From contig NC_071668.1 in the NCBI RefSeq assembly GCF_028554725.1, positions 15,049,501 to 15,113,500 of the forward strand: 64,000 nucleotides of DNA, read 5' to 3'. Origin of the DNA: Zeugodacus cucurbitae (Eukaryota > Arthropoda > Insecta > Diptera > Tephritidae). The position numbers were made by a program, and so were the translations under genes. The notes beneath the pieces are model-generated. The model was not told the DNA's origin and did not search any database. It worked only from the letters and a program-made list of their open reading frames with translations. Positions 12,003 to 24,640 of the stretch are shown here, one piece after another (within the stretch, counting starts at the first letter, position 1; every line of letters starts with the position of its first letter).

Positions 12003-12435
12003 TTATATATATATATATATATTTGGCGTAGGAACCGCTTTAAGCGATTATAGCCGAATCCACCAGAGCGCGCCACTCATTCCTCCTTTTTGCTTTTTGG
12101 CGCCAACTGGAAACACCAAGTGAAGCTAGGTCACTAATGCTGGTTCCCAGGTATACGAAATTATCTACAACTTCAAAGTTATGACTGTCAACAGTGACGT
12201 GGGAGCCAAGACGCGAGTGCGCTGACTGTTTGTTTGATGACAAGAGATATTTCGGCTTGTCCTCATTCACCACCAGACCCATACGCTTCGCTTCTTTATC
12301 TAGTCTGGAAAACGCAGAACAAACGGCGCGGTTGTTGCTTCCGATGATATCAATATCATCGGTAAACGCCAGGAGCTGTACACTCTTGTACAAGATTGTA
12401 CCCTCTCTATTTAGCTCTGCAGCTCGTATTATTTT
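12003..12435 (-). mobile_element. Non-LTR retrotransposon fragment: reverse transcriptase motif C joined to C-terminal end, with (TA)n tail
   Basis: On the minus strand the frame 12393-12040 starts with the reverse transcriptase palm peptide SVQLLAFTDDIDIIG, in which TDD stands where the catalytic (A/V)DD motif is expected. It continues through LGSHVTVDSHNFEVVDNFVYLGTSI. It then jumps directly to LGVSSWRQKAKRRNEWRALVDSA, which lies about 150 residues further on in the family, so an internal deletion has joined them in frame. The 3' end reads through 'cgccaaat' at about 12021-12028 into a pure (TA)n tract at 12004-12021. The copy is inactive: no fingers domain, no endonuclease, deleted thumb. 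Confidence 0.87.
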
Positions 12436-13249
12436 TCAAAGTCTGCTTAAGGACCTCAAAAAGATCTATGAACCTCCCAAACTTTCCTACTAACCAGAAT
12501 TTCTTTAATCATTTTACACAAACAGAGCAACGTACTTCCACATACCCTAAGGCCACAGGTGTGTCACCACTTTAATTATATTTTCAAATATTCTATTTAC
12601 CGTTTTTTTCTATTTTATTTTATTTGCGAATTGCCAGTCATCACTGCCTCCCTTCATTGCTTTGTGAATTTATTGTTTCTGACACTCCATGTCTAACTGC
12701 GGCGTGTCATTGCTGCCAGGCCTATGAGTTGTGCTTTTGAGGCTGACGACTAACGGTTTAACGGTATATTGAAAAAGGGGGGTGCCGAGCAATTTTCCAT
12801 TTGATATGCACACGTGACATGATAAAGTGGGCGTTCCATATGTTCCAGCCACGAAATGGCCGCGGGCATGTGTACTTGAATTCCAACCAACTCAGTGTGT
12901 GTTATTGAGGGCATTTTGCATTTGACAGCTTGTTAAAAAGAAGTTAATAGGCAAATTATAAAATTTGGTGACAAAGCGTGCCGTTCGGAGAGTGATGTGG
13001 ATGGAAGTGTTAACTTTGAGACGAAATATATTTGTGTGGGGGAGTTTATACAAATATTTGTGTTGGTTTAAAAATTTCATGGAGATAAATAAGGTTACAA
13101 AATCTATTAGCTTTATTTCTGTATTGGTTCCGGAACCGACTCGGAGTTTTATCCTACCAAGGATTATGTAGTCGGTGACATTCGCCAAAACTAATAACAT
13201 TAGTGGATCGTATCTCCATCTGCGAATCGCAACAAAATAGATAGCATCA
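12436..13249. other. Non-genic stretch
   Basis: I see no gene. A minus-strand open frame at 12892-13308 (138 codons) overlaps a plus-strand frame in the mariner relic and has no recognisable feature. Nothing repetitive stands out. Confidence 0.55.
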
Positions 13250-13640
13250 TGTGAAAAGGGTAGTGGTCGTATCGCGGCGAACGGGTCCAAACTGTAGCCA
13301 GGACTCACGGACTGGAAAGTTTTGTTATTTGTTTTGGTGGATTTGGGAATTATCTGCTATGAGCCGCTATCCTACGACTAAACCGTTAACTTGGAGCTGT
13401 ATTAAAATTGGACAGTCCGAAGAAAGCGATCGCCCAGAACTGGCCAGCATCATCAGGACAATGACAGACCATGAACATCGATTGTGACTCGTCAGAAGCT
13501 TTGGGAACTTGTTAGAGAGATTCTTAAGCATACACCTTATAGTTCGAACCTGACATCAAGTAATTAATACCAGTTCCCGTCCATGACGAATGATTTGTTG
13601 GTAAAAAAATCACCTCAAGTCGATTGTCTATATTTTTTGT
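13250..13640 (+). mobile_element. mariner transposase relic, catalytic-core fragment
   Basis: Spread over shifting plus-strand frames are mariner core landmarks. A QTVAKPGLT-like stretch and a WWDWKGI-like stretch lie near 13290-13350. A QDN motif with the second catalytic aspartate lies near 13455. SIVTRQKLWELV and HTPYS follow near 13480-13535. The histidine normally found in QDNARPH is replaced by a stop, and the last acidic position (SDY in the family) reads SN followed by a stop. The N-terminal DNA-binding region and both terminal inverted repeats were not found. It shares the family plan of the relic at 20590-21312, but its lesions differ, so they are separate old insertions. Confidence 0.82.
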
Positions 13641-15479
13641 CAGATCTTATACCCTAACAGCTATGAATGTGAAGCTATCTCTCTTTACTTCTTCAAATAC
13701 AAAGCAATCTTCAAAAGGGAATATAAAGTATAAATATATATAAGTACTTTTATACATTCATATATATATACATATATCTTCTATATTCGTTTAGCCATGG
13801 TCATCTTTAATGGAATAATTGAACAATTATGTCCAACTGTCCGCACTGGCACTCGTTATATCTATGATAGACAAAAATGAAACGAAGCATGAAAGGACAT
13901 TTATAATTACCTCAGGGCCATTTCAAGTTAATACCGATTTCCGAGCTTACAACACACGCATCCACCCATATTTCAGTGTAGTCAAGCACTCAAGCGCGCA
14001 GGCAGACATGAAAACACGCGAGGAGAGACCGGAGGTGGAGAGCTATTAAGCAATGATTTTTCTTTTATTTTCATAAGTACTTTTTTCATTTATTTCATGG
14101 CCGCCTGCAATGAGCTACTGAAGGTACAATGAGTGAGTAAGAGAGAGTCTTCTTATAAAGATTGCGTTCCTTTGATTATCTATAAATGTTGCTGTCATTA
14201 TTCACAGCCCTGTGAAAGCACGACACCCGCATGAATGTTGTTAAGGAAGAAAAGTAAAAATTGGAAAAATTTCGTTCCACAAAAATATTTTCTGGTTGGA
14301 GTTTTGCTGTAGCCACAAATGCCAAAGAGATGCCAGAAAACCACCAAGAACATTCTGTATGTGACCGCTGGGGGTAGCAAGCTGAGCAACAACGTTATTA
14401 ACTTAACTCCCAAGAAATCAGCAGCAGCTAACGTTGAAGCTTCCAAGTCTTCACGCCGAGTCAAAGGACAATCACTGGTGCAGCGCCACCCTTTACTTGG
14501 CTACAATCATACGCCACAGATTAGATCTAATGAGCTTGATTTTTACAGCATGGCCGCAGTGTGATAAAGAGAATGAGGAGGCAGTGAAGAGACAGTGAAG
14601 AGACGGCTGCTCAGTGACTTAGAAAAATGCTGCGTAGAAAGAAGAAATGAAAGCAAACATAATTGGAAGGTGGTGGATTATGGAAGAACAAAAGTTGTTG
14701 AGAAAGAGAGGGTCGAAGAAAAAGCGAAAAGTCTCAGTACTAGTCATTATATACAGTCACCTTACAAAAAAATTAAGATTTAGTAAATCTTTAGATGGCA
14801 ACGTTGCATTTGTTCCATAAGCGCCTGCAGGTATGCAATTATTTAACAAAAAAGCAACGAAAATAAAATTTCCAAGCTGCCATCACGTCATTTAAGCACT
14901 CGACTAGCAAATACCAAGTAAAAGCGCCACAAAGTATGCTACAAAAATCAAAAAGACGATAATTACTAAACTCTTACCAGGTATTAGTGATTTATCTCGT
15001 TCTTCAATAGTCAGGCAACTTCTTCAATCAAGAAATGTGCTTTTTGATTACAATTTCACTCAAAACCCTCGACGACCGCAAACAATACCTAGTATACTTC
15101 TGTGCTCGCTTTTAATTTAAACTTCAGCCATTTACTTAAATCAAAATGCACCCTTTTTGTAAATATTCCCTTCAAATTACTGCGTAGTCAATTATTACTA
15201 CGCTAATTCATCATAAATACGTCGCGGTGAGCGCTTGGCAGGTGTAATTCTAATAATTTGTTACGCCTAAACGTAGGCACACGCCGCCGCTTATTAGACT
15301 GCAACTACGTTGCCACAGTCTTCAATGTGCATTGAACCCTAATTATTGGTTCACCGCATACCACGACGTCTGACAGCCAGCAGTCAGTTCGACACGCGAT
15401 GCTCAAAACGTTGTGTGGTTTTCGTTTAGGATAATTATTTTAATGGAATATTATAATCAGATCCCTTTAGAGGTTAGCA
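13641..15479. other. Non-genic stretch with one unrecognised 81-codon frame
   Basis: A plus-strand open frame at 14319-14564 encodes a basic, serine- and lysine-rich peptide (81 residues). It has no domain I can name, and an antisense frame (14198-14464) overlaps it. A purine-rich segment follows at about 14560-14740. I see no transposon end or RNA gene. Confidence 0.5.
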
Positions 15480-16215
15480 TAACTTTACTTTCTCTTCTTC
15501 TTCTTCTGGATGAACTTAGTATCTTTTCTGAATTTAGTTTAAGTGTTTCTTTAATTTACATACAAAAAACTATCACTTTCTCTTAAACGGTACAGTTAAT
15601 CTGGAACCGACTTACTCTGGTTCTTATCGACTTTTACTGATCTTGGCGATACTGATTTCTTATCTCCCTAACTGGTTGTCTTTCACCTATTCTTGTTAAA
15701 ACTCACTTTCTCTCATCTGCTCTCACTGGCTCTCACGGATTGTCATTGACTCTTACTATACATCGCTCACTGACTCTAACCGAATCTCTCAGTACCTCTC
15801 ACCGACTTTCCGAACCCCTCAGTATTTTTCAAAGTCTCAGACCGGGTTTCACTATTTTCTTCAACTCTATCAAGCTCTCAATGTCTCTCTACAGCCCCCT
15901 GTTCTCACAAATTCTCTGGTTCTCAACGACCACCATATTTCTCAACTTCCTCTCTCCAGTCTTCAGGGGTTTTTACTTTCTTTCAAAGTTTCTCTCAGTT
16001 TCTCTGTAATTTTAAAAGCCTTCCACATTTCTCATGGACTATCTGCCTCTTCAAGCGTCCCTGGGCATTAAACACTCTCACTATCTTTCACAAGATCTCA
16101 TTGGTTTTCACTATCTCTCTATCTCTTACCGGTTTTAGCCTTCACTGTTTTCCTCCTTATTATTCAATTTCTCAAAACCTCACACAGGATCTCTCTTTCA
16201 TCACCTGTCACTAGC
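15480..16215. repeat. Strand-asymmetric pyrimidine-rich degenerate repeat
   Basis: For about 730 bp the plus strand is dominated by C and T, with degenerate tandem units of the 'tctctcactgactct' and 'ctctcaccgact' type, densest at 15690-16110. The minus strand is therefore purine-rich. A plus-strand frame at 15740-16009 stays open only because the repeat is poor in stops and gives a serine/leucine/threonine-rich peptide. I regard this as a decayed short-unit array and not a gene. Confidence 0.75.
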
Positions 16216-19200
16216 TCCCTCTACCACACCAGCTCCGTCCATCCACCTGTCATCCACGCAAATCTGATTCTAATAATAAAGTTGGTAAATATTTCAGAAT
16301 ATTTATTTACACTTGTGGGGCGCCAGAAATTACCTGTTCTTAAGTAATTAACTGCTACACAACAAATTTATTTTTACCACAAACATATTTTCCTGCGGTA
16401 AGTGCCAACACGCGACGGTAATTCTTCGATTTTTTTCCTTTTTGATTTCTGAAAAGTTGCTGACACGCTACAAGCGGACTATTTAAGTCAAGCGAAACAT
16501 GACGGCGCTGTCGGCGTCTGCCGAAGTATAACCAAATGGCAGACAGAGAGGGACTTTACGCCGAGCTTGTCCTGCGAAATTCCTCATCATATTAAGTTTG
16601 TAAATTTTAACCCACCACTTTCAAGTGCCGTGCGGTCGTTCGGTTTAACGGTAGACAATTTTGCGGTGTTGAAAAGTTTCGAAGTACTTTTTCGGAAAAA
16701 CTTTTCGAAAAATACTTTTCAACAACTTTATGGCGCGCTTTGATGATGAGTGATTTGATGGGGGAGGAAGAATTCAAATTAAAATTATTTGACACGCGGG
16801 CATAACTATTTCAACACCAACAACATATATATATATATATATATACTATATATATATTATATATGAATACTGTACCTGTCGAACATTTATGGCTGAAAGG
16901 ACGAAGAATCCTTGCGTTCGCGTGTCTGCCACTTAAGTGTTGTTGCATGCTTGCCGCAGCAGAAACTCACTCAAGCAGTTAGACCCTAAATTTAATTGCC
17001 ACAATTTCTTGAAATCACTCACTAGCTATACAACAACAACAACACCACTTCCCCTCAGCAATCATCGTCCTGTGACTACCTTCGGCAGTTGGGGCAATAT
17101 TTGCCTATTGGTGGTCGCAAGCTGTCGCATGTTGGCTGCGTGATTTTGATTTGTGTGGCATGCGCCATAAAGGCAACAAGAACAACAACAACAATATATT
17201 ACCAGCGTAGACCTCAACTAAGTTGACTTTGGACTCCACAATTACCCAGAGTCAGTGTTTTGTTTACAATTTTGTTGTTATTGTTGTATTTGTTGTTTCT
17301 GCCCCTCATAGTCCACCCCCTTCCACTCCCTTCTTCAAATCGCCTGCTCGCCTTTGAGATTTTTGACTTTTTAGCCTACACTTATGCTTGAGTAAGCGCC
17401 ATTACGGCTCGCCGCTTGTTCGATTCACTACTTGCTTACTTGCCCACCTTTCCGTATGTTAATTCATGTGGAATTAATTGCTTCCGGTATTTAAGCTTTT
17501 CCGGCCTTCACGAAGTTTTCTGCTACTGCCATCGTCGGCGCACAAATCTTTTGTTGTGGCCAGCGCGAGAGCTCTCCTGTATGTGTAGAATTTGTTTTTG
17601 TGGAAATATATAATTTTTGAAATGCGAACATTTGGCCAACTTGTAGTTAAGTGTTTCAGATTTTTTATACTCTCATTTGCATGCCCTGTTTTATTTTATT
17701 TTATTTTAGTTTATTGTTTCTCTTTTCTGATATCCTTGATTGGCCTACATGATTTGCGCATGAGTTTCTCGGGTTTTTTGTTCGTTATGCGCTTTGGGGT
17801 GCTACGTTTTTGACCAAAATTTGGCGCAATTTTTGTGTTTTGTTTAATTTCTTTCACATTTCACTTAACAGGTTAATGAGGTCAATGGTGTGGAAGCAAA
17901 TAGATCAAAATGTTTGATTTTTGGTTTCTTTTTTCAACATTGTTGTTGGTATCTTTATAATACTAAAGATACTATTCACTTTTCATAGTCATGCAACATG
18001 TGGCACAGTATAAATATTGTATCGTCATTTTACGTTGCTTGGAAACCCTATAATACAGAGAAAAGCTCAGTATGAAGAGACGATTTGGTTAAATGATGTC
18101 TGTCTGTCCATATTAAATTGAAATCAAGCGAGCATTTTTATTTGATATTAGAAGATTTTTAACTGAAAAGAGTTACAGTATCTTAATATTCCCATCGAGA
18201 TTCCAAATAAGAAATATCGAAAGACATCCATCATAAAAATCAGGAAACATCTCAGACTTTCAGACTTGGTCAAGAATTCTTTGGACATTTGTCCAACTTT
18301 GCTTACTTTACTGCTGTTTGTAAAACCAAGTTTTATAGACTCTCAAGTCTCTCCGAGTAGTCTACTACGTAATTTAATTAGGACGCCTCAGGATGAGCAC
18401 CCTCATCTACCTCAAAACAGAAACAAAACCAAAAACACCTTATAAAAAGAACATTGGCAAATGAAACTCGAAAAACAAATACGGTAGAGATTACAAAGTT
18501 CATGGGGAAAATACATACCTGGTGGGCGGTATTAACTGTACTGGAAGAAGAACTTAGGTGACGATATCCTGGAAAGTCTTACTTTAAAAAGATCAGCAGT
18601 ATATCAATACATCATAGTGGTAAGAAAGGACAAATCACAGAAATATTAAGGACTTAAAAAAACTATCCTCCCTATAATAAATATATCTGAGGTATAATAT
18701 AATTTTAATCTTCCACACTAAACTTGATCTGATATGTTACAGAATCTTTATAAATTACTCGAGAACTGAGTCCAGAGCAAGATCCAACGCCTTTATTCAA
18801 TACAATGAGGATAATCCGAGCTTATCTCCTTGGAAGATGACTACCCAAGCTGAGGTTTATGTTAACCAAAAGCTGGTTGTTTCAAGCAACTAGACATTCA
18901 AACTCTCAGCCTTAGTTTTAGCTTGAGCCCACTTTCGAAGTCAGAGAATCGGAAGACAGAGTTAATATAATATTTCAGAAAGTCGGGAGCCTAAATTTTA
19001 TATTAAATCCTTCATAATCTCAGGATAATCTGTTTGATTAATTGTATGAACCTTATATGGAATGAATTATAGCTTTAGTAGATTATAAATGAGTAAAAAA
19101 ATATTAAAGAAAGAGAATTTCAAATTTTCATGGTTTGAGGTTAGGTTTTCTGCTACTCTTCTTCCTAAAATCATATTAAAAATATCATTCTTCATTGAAC

Positions 19201-20589
19201 TTAGAGACTTTTTCCAGATTCTTTAATTCAATTGAGGCCACATTGAGCTCCAAAGCATTGATTCATGCAGATTCACATATATTTATCGGTCGAAGGTTTC
19301 AAAAAGTAATATCAATGACTTCATATGTATGTTCCAAGTCTTAATGAAAAGCATATCAAATATTTTTTTAATGAAAGCGCATATTGAAAGCCCCCAAATT
19401 GATTTCAATCCCACACTTACTCAAATTTTATTTATGCAATATTGCGCAAAACTATATAACGGTACATATGTATATATTATGTAAATATATACCCACAACG
19501 ACATATCAACCTACTATATGAGTCAAGCAATTGCGATTCCTGAAAAGCAAACAACAACAACAACAAGCATATTGTTAATATATTGACTGACGTCAAAATG
19601 ACATAAAAAAGGATTAAAAATACAATAACAGCAATAGTGAGAAGGAATTTATTGTAATTGACAGCAACATTGACTGGCTGACAATATGAAGGGAAATATA
19701 CCAATACACACACATAAAAGCTTATGACTGTATGTGTGTGTAGTGTATAAATAGCGCGCGAAGAAAATTAATTGGAATTTTAATTAATGAAATTTTTTTC
19801 ACACAAATGAGAAAAGAGCGATAAAGAGAGAGGAAGAGAGAGATGGAGAAGTGAAAGGGGGGAAATCAAAAGCTTCACACCGTGTAAGTGTAAATGTGTG
19901 GGTGAGTGGTGGCAAGTGAAAGAAGACGAATGACGTAAATATATATATTCTCTCTCACTTATATAAATATTTATATGTATATATTTATATCTATGTATGA
20001 CATGATAGTTATTGGTTTTATAATCTACCGCCAGGCGCATTGACAGTGTTTTTCTTTTTCATATTGGCATTGATTGCATATGCAGTCAGTCTCTGATTGG
20101 CGTATTTCATGATATTGCAAGTTTATTGCAGTATTTGTGGATGTATATACATACAATAGATACACTTCACTGACTATATGAAAAAATCTTTATGCTTTTA
20201 TAACAAATGAAAAGCTAAAATATGTAGTTGTGGACAGATCTTTTTGTTGGTTTTTTATTATTGTCTTTTTTGTACCTTTTTGCGGAATTTTAAAAATCCA
20301 GTTATTAAGTGACTGAATGTCAATGACAATTGACATTGTGTTGACACGATTGCTGAAATGTTAACTATAATAGACAGCAGTGGATGCTAAAAAAAAGTAA
20401 TTGAAGTATACATAGTTCGATTTAATTAATATAACTACGTATATGTGGGTTTGAATAGGTATATTAGAGAGGTTAAGATATTGGAGAGGTTAATAAACAT
20501 AATTTTTCTTTAATAAAATTACAAGCAATTTCTTTCACAAGCAAATATCTCTTTAATATATTTATATCTTAAATTATACTATTCTTTAA
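16216..20589. other. Non-genic stretch with simple repeats
   Basis: No gene is supported. Simple repeats: (TA)n at 16824-16867, (CAA)n near 17032-17045 and 19545-19566, (TTTTA)n near 17690-17709, and GA-rich DNA at about 19808-19860. Open frames of 60-90 codons at 17416-17613, 19477-19713 and 19780-20040 follow the local low-complexity composition. Confidence 0.6.
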
Positions 20590-21312
20590 GATAAGTCGGT
20601 TCCCATGGACCGATCAATCCATTTCTGATCCTTGACAAATAAGTCCCTTTCGACGACGTCATTCGAAAACGTGGTCGAATCGTGGTGAGCCGGGGCAAAC
20701 GGTGACCAAACCAGGATTGACGATCAGAAGGGTTTAGTATTTGGTGGGATTTAAAAGAAATAATCTAGTATGAGCTGTACCTTACGGCCAAACCCTTGAT
20801 TCGGACCTGTATTGACATAAATAGGACCGTCCGATAAAGTAATCGTTTAGAAGCGGATCAGAATTGGCCAATAGGAAAGGAATTTAGTTTTATCAGAACA
20901 ACGACAGGCTACACAAATCGACAGTGAATCGCCAAAAGCTCTCGGAGCTTGGTTGGTAGGATCTTATGCATCCACCTTATAATCTGTGCTCGGAACCAAG
21001 TGACTATGACAAGAGTGTTCTATCTATGAGGTATGGTTTTGCTAGTAAAAAGTTCTATTCAGGAAAAGCTTATGAAAATCGCCTTAATTTTTTTAAGTTT
21101 TTTTGTTATTTTTTTTTTTTTTTTGGGACGAGGGTTTTTCAATAGGGTCGAGGGTTTTTATGAAAGTGCCATAATGGAATTACCTACAATAAGTTATCGA
21201 ATCGAAAAGGTAAAATTATCAATCACGAAGGCTTTAAGAAACCCTTATGGTCTTGTATTTTTTTTTTTTTTGATTTTCACAAAATATCGTTATAACTTGA
21301 AATTCTACTTAT
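20590..21312 (+). mobile_element. mariner transposase relic, core to C-terminus
   Basis: Plus-strand frames carry, in order, an SRGKR / TVTKPGLT-like stretch (20690-20720), a YGQTLDSDLY motif (about 20790-20815), a QNN motif where QDN is expected (about 20900), NRQKLSELGW (20930-20950), HPPYN and PSDYD (about 20970-21010), and a C-terminal VEGFYESAIMELP near 21150-21185. The SDY aspartate survives, but the QDN aspartate reads N and several stops and shifts break the frame. GFYESAIMELP resembles the mellifera/cecropia-type C-terminus more than Mos1. A T-rich insertion of about 30 bases sits near 21095-21125. Inverted repeats are not visible. Confidence 0.83.
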
Positions 21313-23699
21313 AATACGAATATTATTTAGCCTTCTTTACCTATCTTGTATCAAAGATCAAAGTGCTTACCAATATTTTTAACGACAACAAACATTTATG
21401 AGCTCTTCATATAAACAGACAACTAAAATCAATTGAATCCGTCCATATGTTCCGACAATATATGTATCTCGACTCATCTTCAAAATCATTCACCCAAAAA
21501 GATGATCTACAAAAGAAACTACATATCTATCAAACGATACAACCTTAAATATAACAATTTCTAGTTAATGCGATTCCACACAATGCATTTATCAAAAAAA
21601 TCAAAAAAGTAATTGCAATGAAATTAAAAATAAACAAGTAAAACATTAAACGCACAACCCCGACAGACAAAGCGAAGAGATCATACAGCCAACGCTTATC
21701 GCTGCCCATCATATAGCGCGAACAATAGTTTATAGAACCAGCTACCAAATGCATACGTACAACCCTCGGATGCGCAACAACAACAGAAAACATGGACACA
21801 CTGTACCTTTGCTACCCTCTCTACTTCTAGTGCGAATCATCAAATAGTTTGGTTCACAATTTTTGCGCATCAAATACATTTATTTACGCCAAAAAGTCTG
21901 CTTCAACCGTTTTTTCTACTTTTTTTCAATTGTTCACCTCATTCGTTCAGCTCGCATAAAAATCTAACACTCAATTTTCGTTATTGTTTAATTTAATTTT
22001 TTGGAGTTTGCCAATTTTTTACTAACAGCAATTCCACATCCACATTTAATAGCGTAAAAATTGCCAGCGAAATGAATTTTTACATAAAATGTATTTATTC
22101 ACTTATTTATTTGTGCTGATGGATTTTGGTCGATTCCTCGTTTGTATGTCGCGGAAAATTTCAATACAATATTATTTTCTATTTGCATATCGAGCTTGCA
22201 TGCTACATGCGAAAGCGTAAGACTGTTGAATATTGACAGGACGTTGATTTATCAAATTTTCCACTCAGGACGCTCTCTTCCAATGAATTTAAACATATTT
22301 CTCTTTTGGAAAACTTCTTGAAATTGTGGACAATTCAGTCGAGACCGTTAAGTTAAACCAAATGAAGATGCCGTCACTACAAGATCCCGTAGTTTATCCT
22401 CAGTAACATCTCAGATCTCGTATTGGTTTATCTCCTAATAAAATCTGGGTTTTGTTTGATCTTTAACTCTTAAGCAGCTCTATTTTGCTCTATACAGCCT
22501 GAAACAAGAACTCAAGGAAGGCTAAGCCGATAAGAACCAAGATAGAATATATATTTAACGTCCGTTCCAAAGTCAGTTGAGTCTCAAGCAGTTAGTTCCG
22601 ACCTCTGAATCCCTCCTTGACAATGCTACTCTACTAAATTTTCTGGTTTCTTTTCTTCCGGAAACTGACGCAGATTAAATAGTTTTTAAACCATATATTC
22701 CCTTACATGCTTATAATCGGGCATAATTATACCCTGAGATGAGAATTATTCTGATCTGTCGTCTATGCCTTGAAGTATATAAAACTTATAAAAAAAATAT
22801 TTATTTTTATCAAAAAAAATTAACAATTAATACTTAAACAAAATCGTCCTTCGTCCTCCAACAGAGCGTGTAGTGCAATCACTGTAGTGCTCATTGAGCC
22901 GTTGAAGTGTTATTGTCCGTTATGACTTCATCTCTTGTGAATTGCAAATTTATTTTATTTAAATATGACTTTTTATTTAACAAATTTTTTTTGTTGGCAC
23001 TAAAAATGCAATTATTGACGAGCAGCAGATGAGCCGCGAAAGCGCAACCAGACACATTTTATATTCTATGTAGAAAAACACAAGTAAAAATGCGATTTTC
23101 AAACAAAAATGCTGTGGATAGAAAGTTTTTCATGGATTTTTTCCATGTAAGTGCATACATTTGAATATGCAGTTATTTTTTAATAAAATTTGACAGCACT
23201 CAATTTCGAACTGAAATGGTACTTGAAATAGTTGCACAAATTGCATAATTTTTTGTTGAAAATCTAGAAAAAAATTAAAAATTTCTTTATTGAATATAAA
23301 TTTTTTTGGATTCACTTATAAAATGTTTAATATGGAAGTTTAAAATTTTAAATTAAATTCTTTCACTAAAATCTTAAACATTCACATTATTAATTTTATT
23401 TATTTTTTTGTTTTCAGATTTTCCTATTAATCGACGATTTTTATAGGTAAGTCACATTATATCATAAATATTTATAAACGATTTTCCAAAAATTCATTAT
23501 TTTAAGTAGAAATGTTTCTAAAAGTTTACTATTACTTTGAGATCGTATATTAACACTTTATTCTTTATTAGAATGAAATAAAAACCCCTTTGCAAGGAAT
23601 TTCTTCGATTGTTTAAACAAATCTGTATCCATTTGGCTCTTCAAAATTTAAAAATTGATAAAAATGTGACCCTTGAATTGTTAATAAACTTGACTTCCG
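21313..23699. other. Non-genic stretch
   Basis: A+T-rich DNA with no supported gene. Open frames 21545-21799 and 23130-23315 on the minus strand are unrecognised. Long A and T runs occur near 22790-22820. No boundary or tandem array was seen before the foldback array begins near 23700. Confidence 0.6.
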
Positions 23700-24640
23700 T
23701 GCATTCAAAACATATAAACAAACTTAACTCCACGTGACCAAATATAAAGAAACCTAACCTAGCGTGACCCCTAAATACATAAAGCAGCCTTATCTCTCGT
23801 TTCCAGTCAAAATATAAATGAACTAATCCTCATGTGACTTCGACCAAAATGTAAACAAACTTTTACCAAAGGTTCCTGACCTCGAACAAAATTCGACAAC
23901 TTAATTCGACATAAAATTTAACAGATCCTGACCAAAAAGTGATTAACTTCGACCAATTTGTGAACAAACTCCGGCCAAAAGCCCATTGACTTCGACCAAA
24001 ATGTATACCAATCACAAATGTGAACAAATCCTGACTAAAAGGTCATTAACTTCAACAAATTTGTGAATAAACCATGACTTAAGATTTTCGACCTCGACCA
24101 AAATGTATACCAATTACTTAATTCGACCAAAATGTGAACAGATCAACTGGTATAACAAAGGTCAATTACCTCGACCAAAATGTAAACAAAACCCAGCCAA
24201 CCAATGACCTCAAGCAAATGTAAACAAACCCCGACTAAAGGTCAATGACCCCTCTAAAGGTTTTCTTACATTTTTAGTGGTCATGTGATGTCAGGTTTTC
24301 TAATATTTTCAAAAATCATTGAAGGGTCAGATGGAGTAAGGTTATTCTGTATTTTCTGCTTTTCAAAATTGAAAAGGTCAGGTGAAGTAAGTTTTGCTTA
24401 CCTTTCATGGGTTAACGTGGTATTAGAATTGTTTAGTTTTTAAAGGTTACGTGGTGTCAGATGAATAGGATCATATGAGGTAAGGTTTGTTCACATTTTG
24501 AGGAGTCACGATAAAGTCAGGTTAGTTTATGTTTTGATAGGTCACTTGAGGACCGATTTGTGTAGATTTTGAGATATGATATATTTTTATATAAAATTCT
24601 GTATGATCACATGAGGTCAAGTTGATTTCCATCGTGAGGT
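23700..24640. repeat. Foldback-like inverted array of ~35-bp units
   Basis: The left arm (about 23700-24255) is a row of degenerate units of the form 'caaaatgtaaacaaac' followed by 'cttaactccacgtgacc'. The right arm (about 24256-24640) is a row of the reverse-complement units, 'ggtcacgtgaggtaagg' followed by 'tttgttcacattttgagg'. Units repeat about every 35 bp in the outer left and right arms, with longer ~43-bp variants (addition of 'tgacttcgac') near the centre. The arms meet near 24250 without a clear loop. Tandem subrepeats inside inverted arms are the layout of foldback transposons in flies, but no transposase or target duplication is visible. A detached fragment of the same unit lies at 25536-25625. 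Confidence 0.8.

Noticed and set aside
12892..13308. 138-codon minus-strand open frame as a gene
   Set aside because: The longest frame in the window, but it runs antisense into the mariner relic and has no recognisable motif.
15740..16009. 89-codon serine/leucine-rich frame
   Set aside because: It is open because the pyrimidine-rich repeat lacks stop codons, not because of coding selection.
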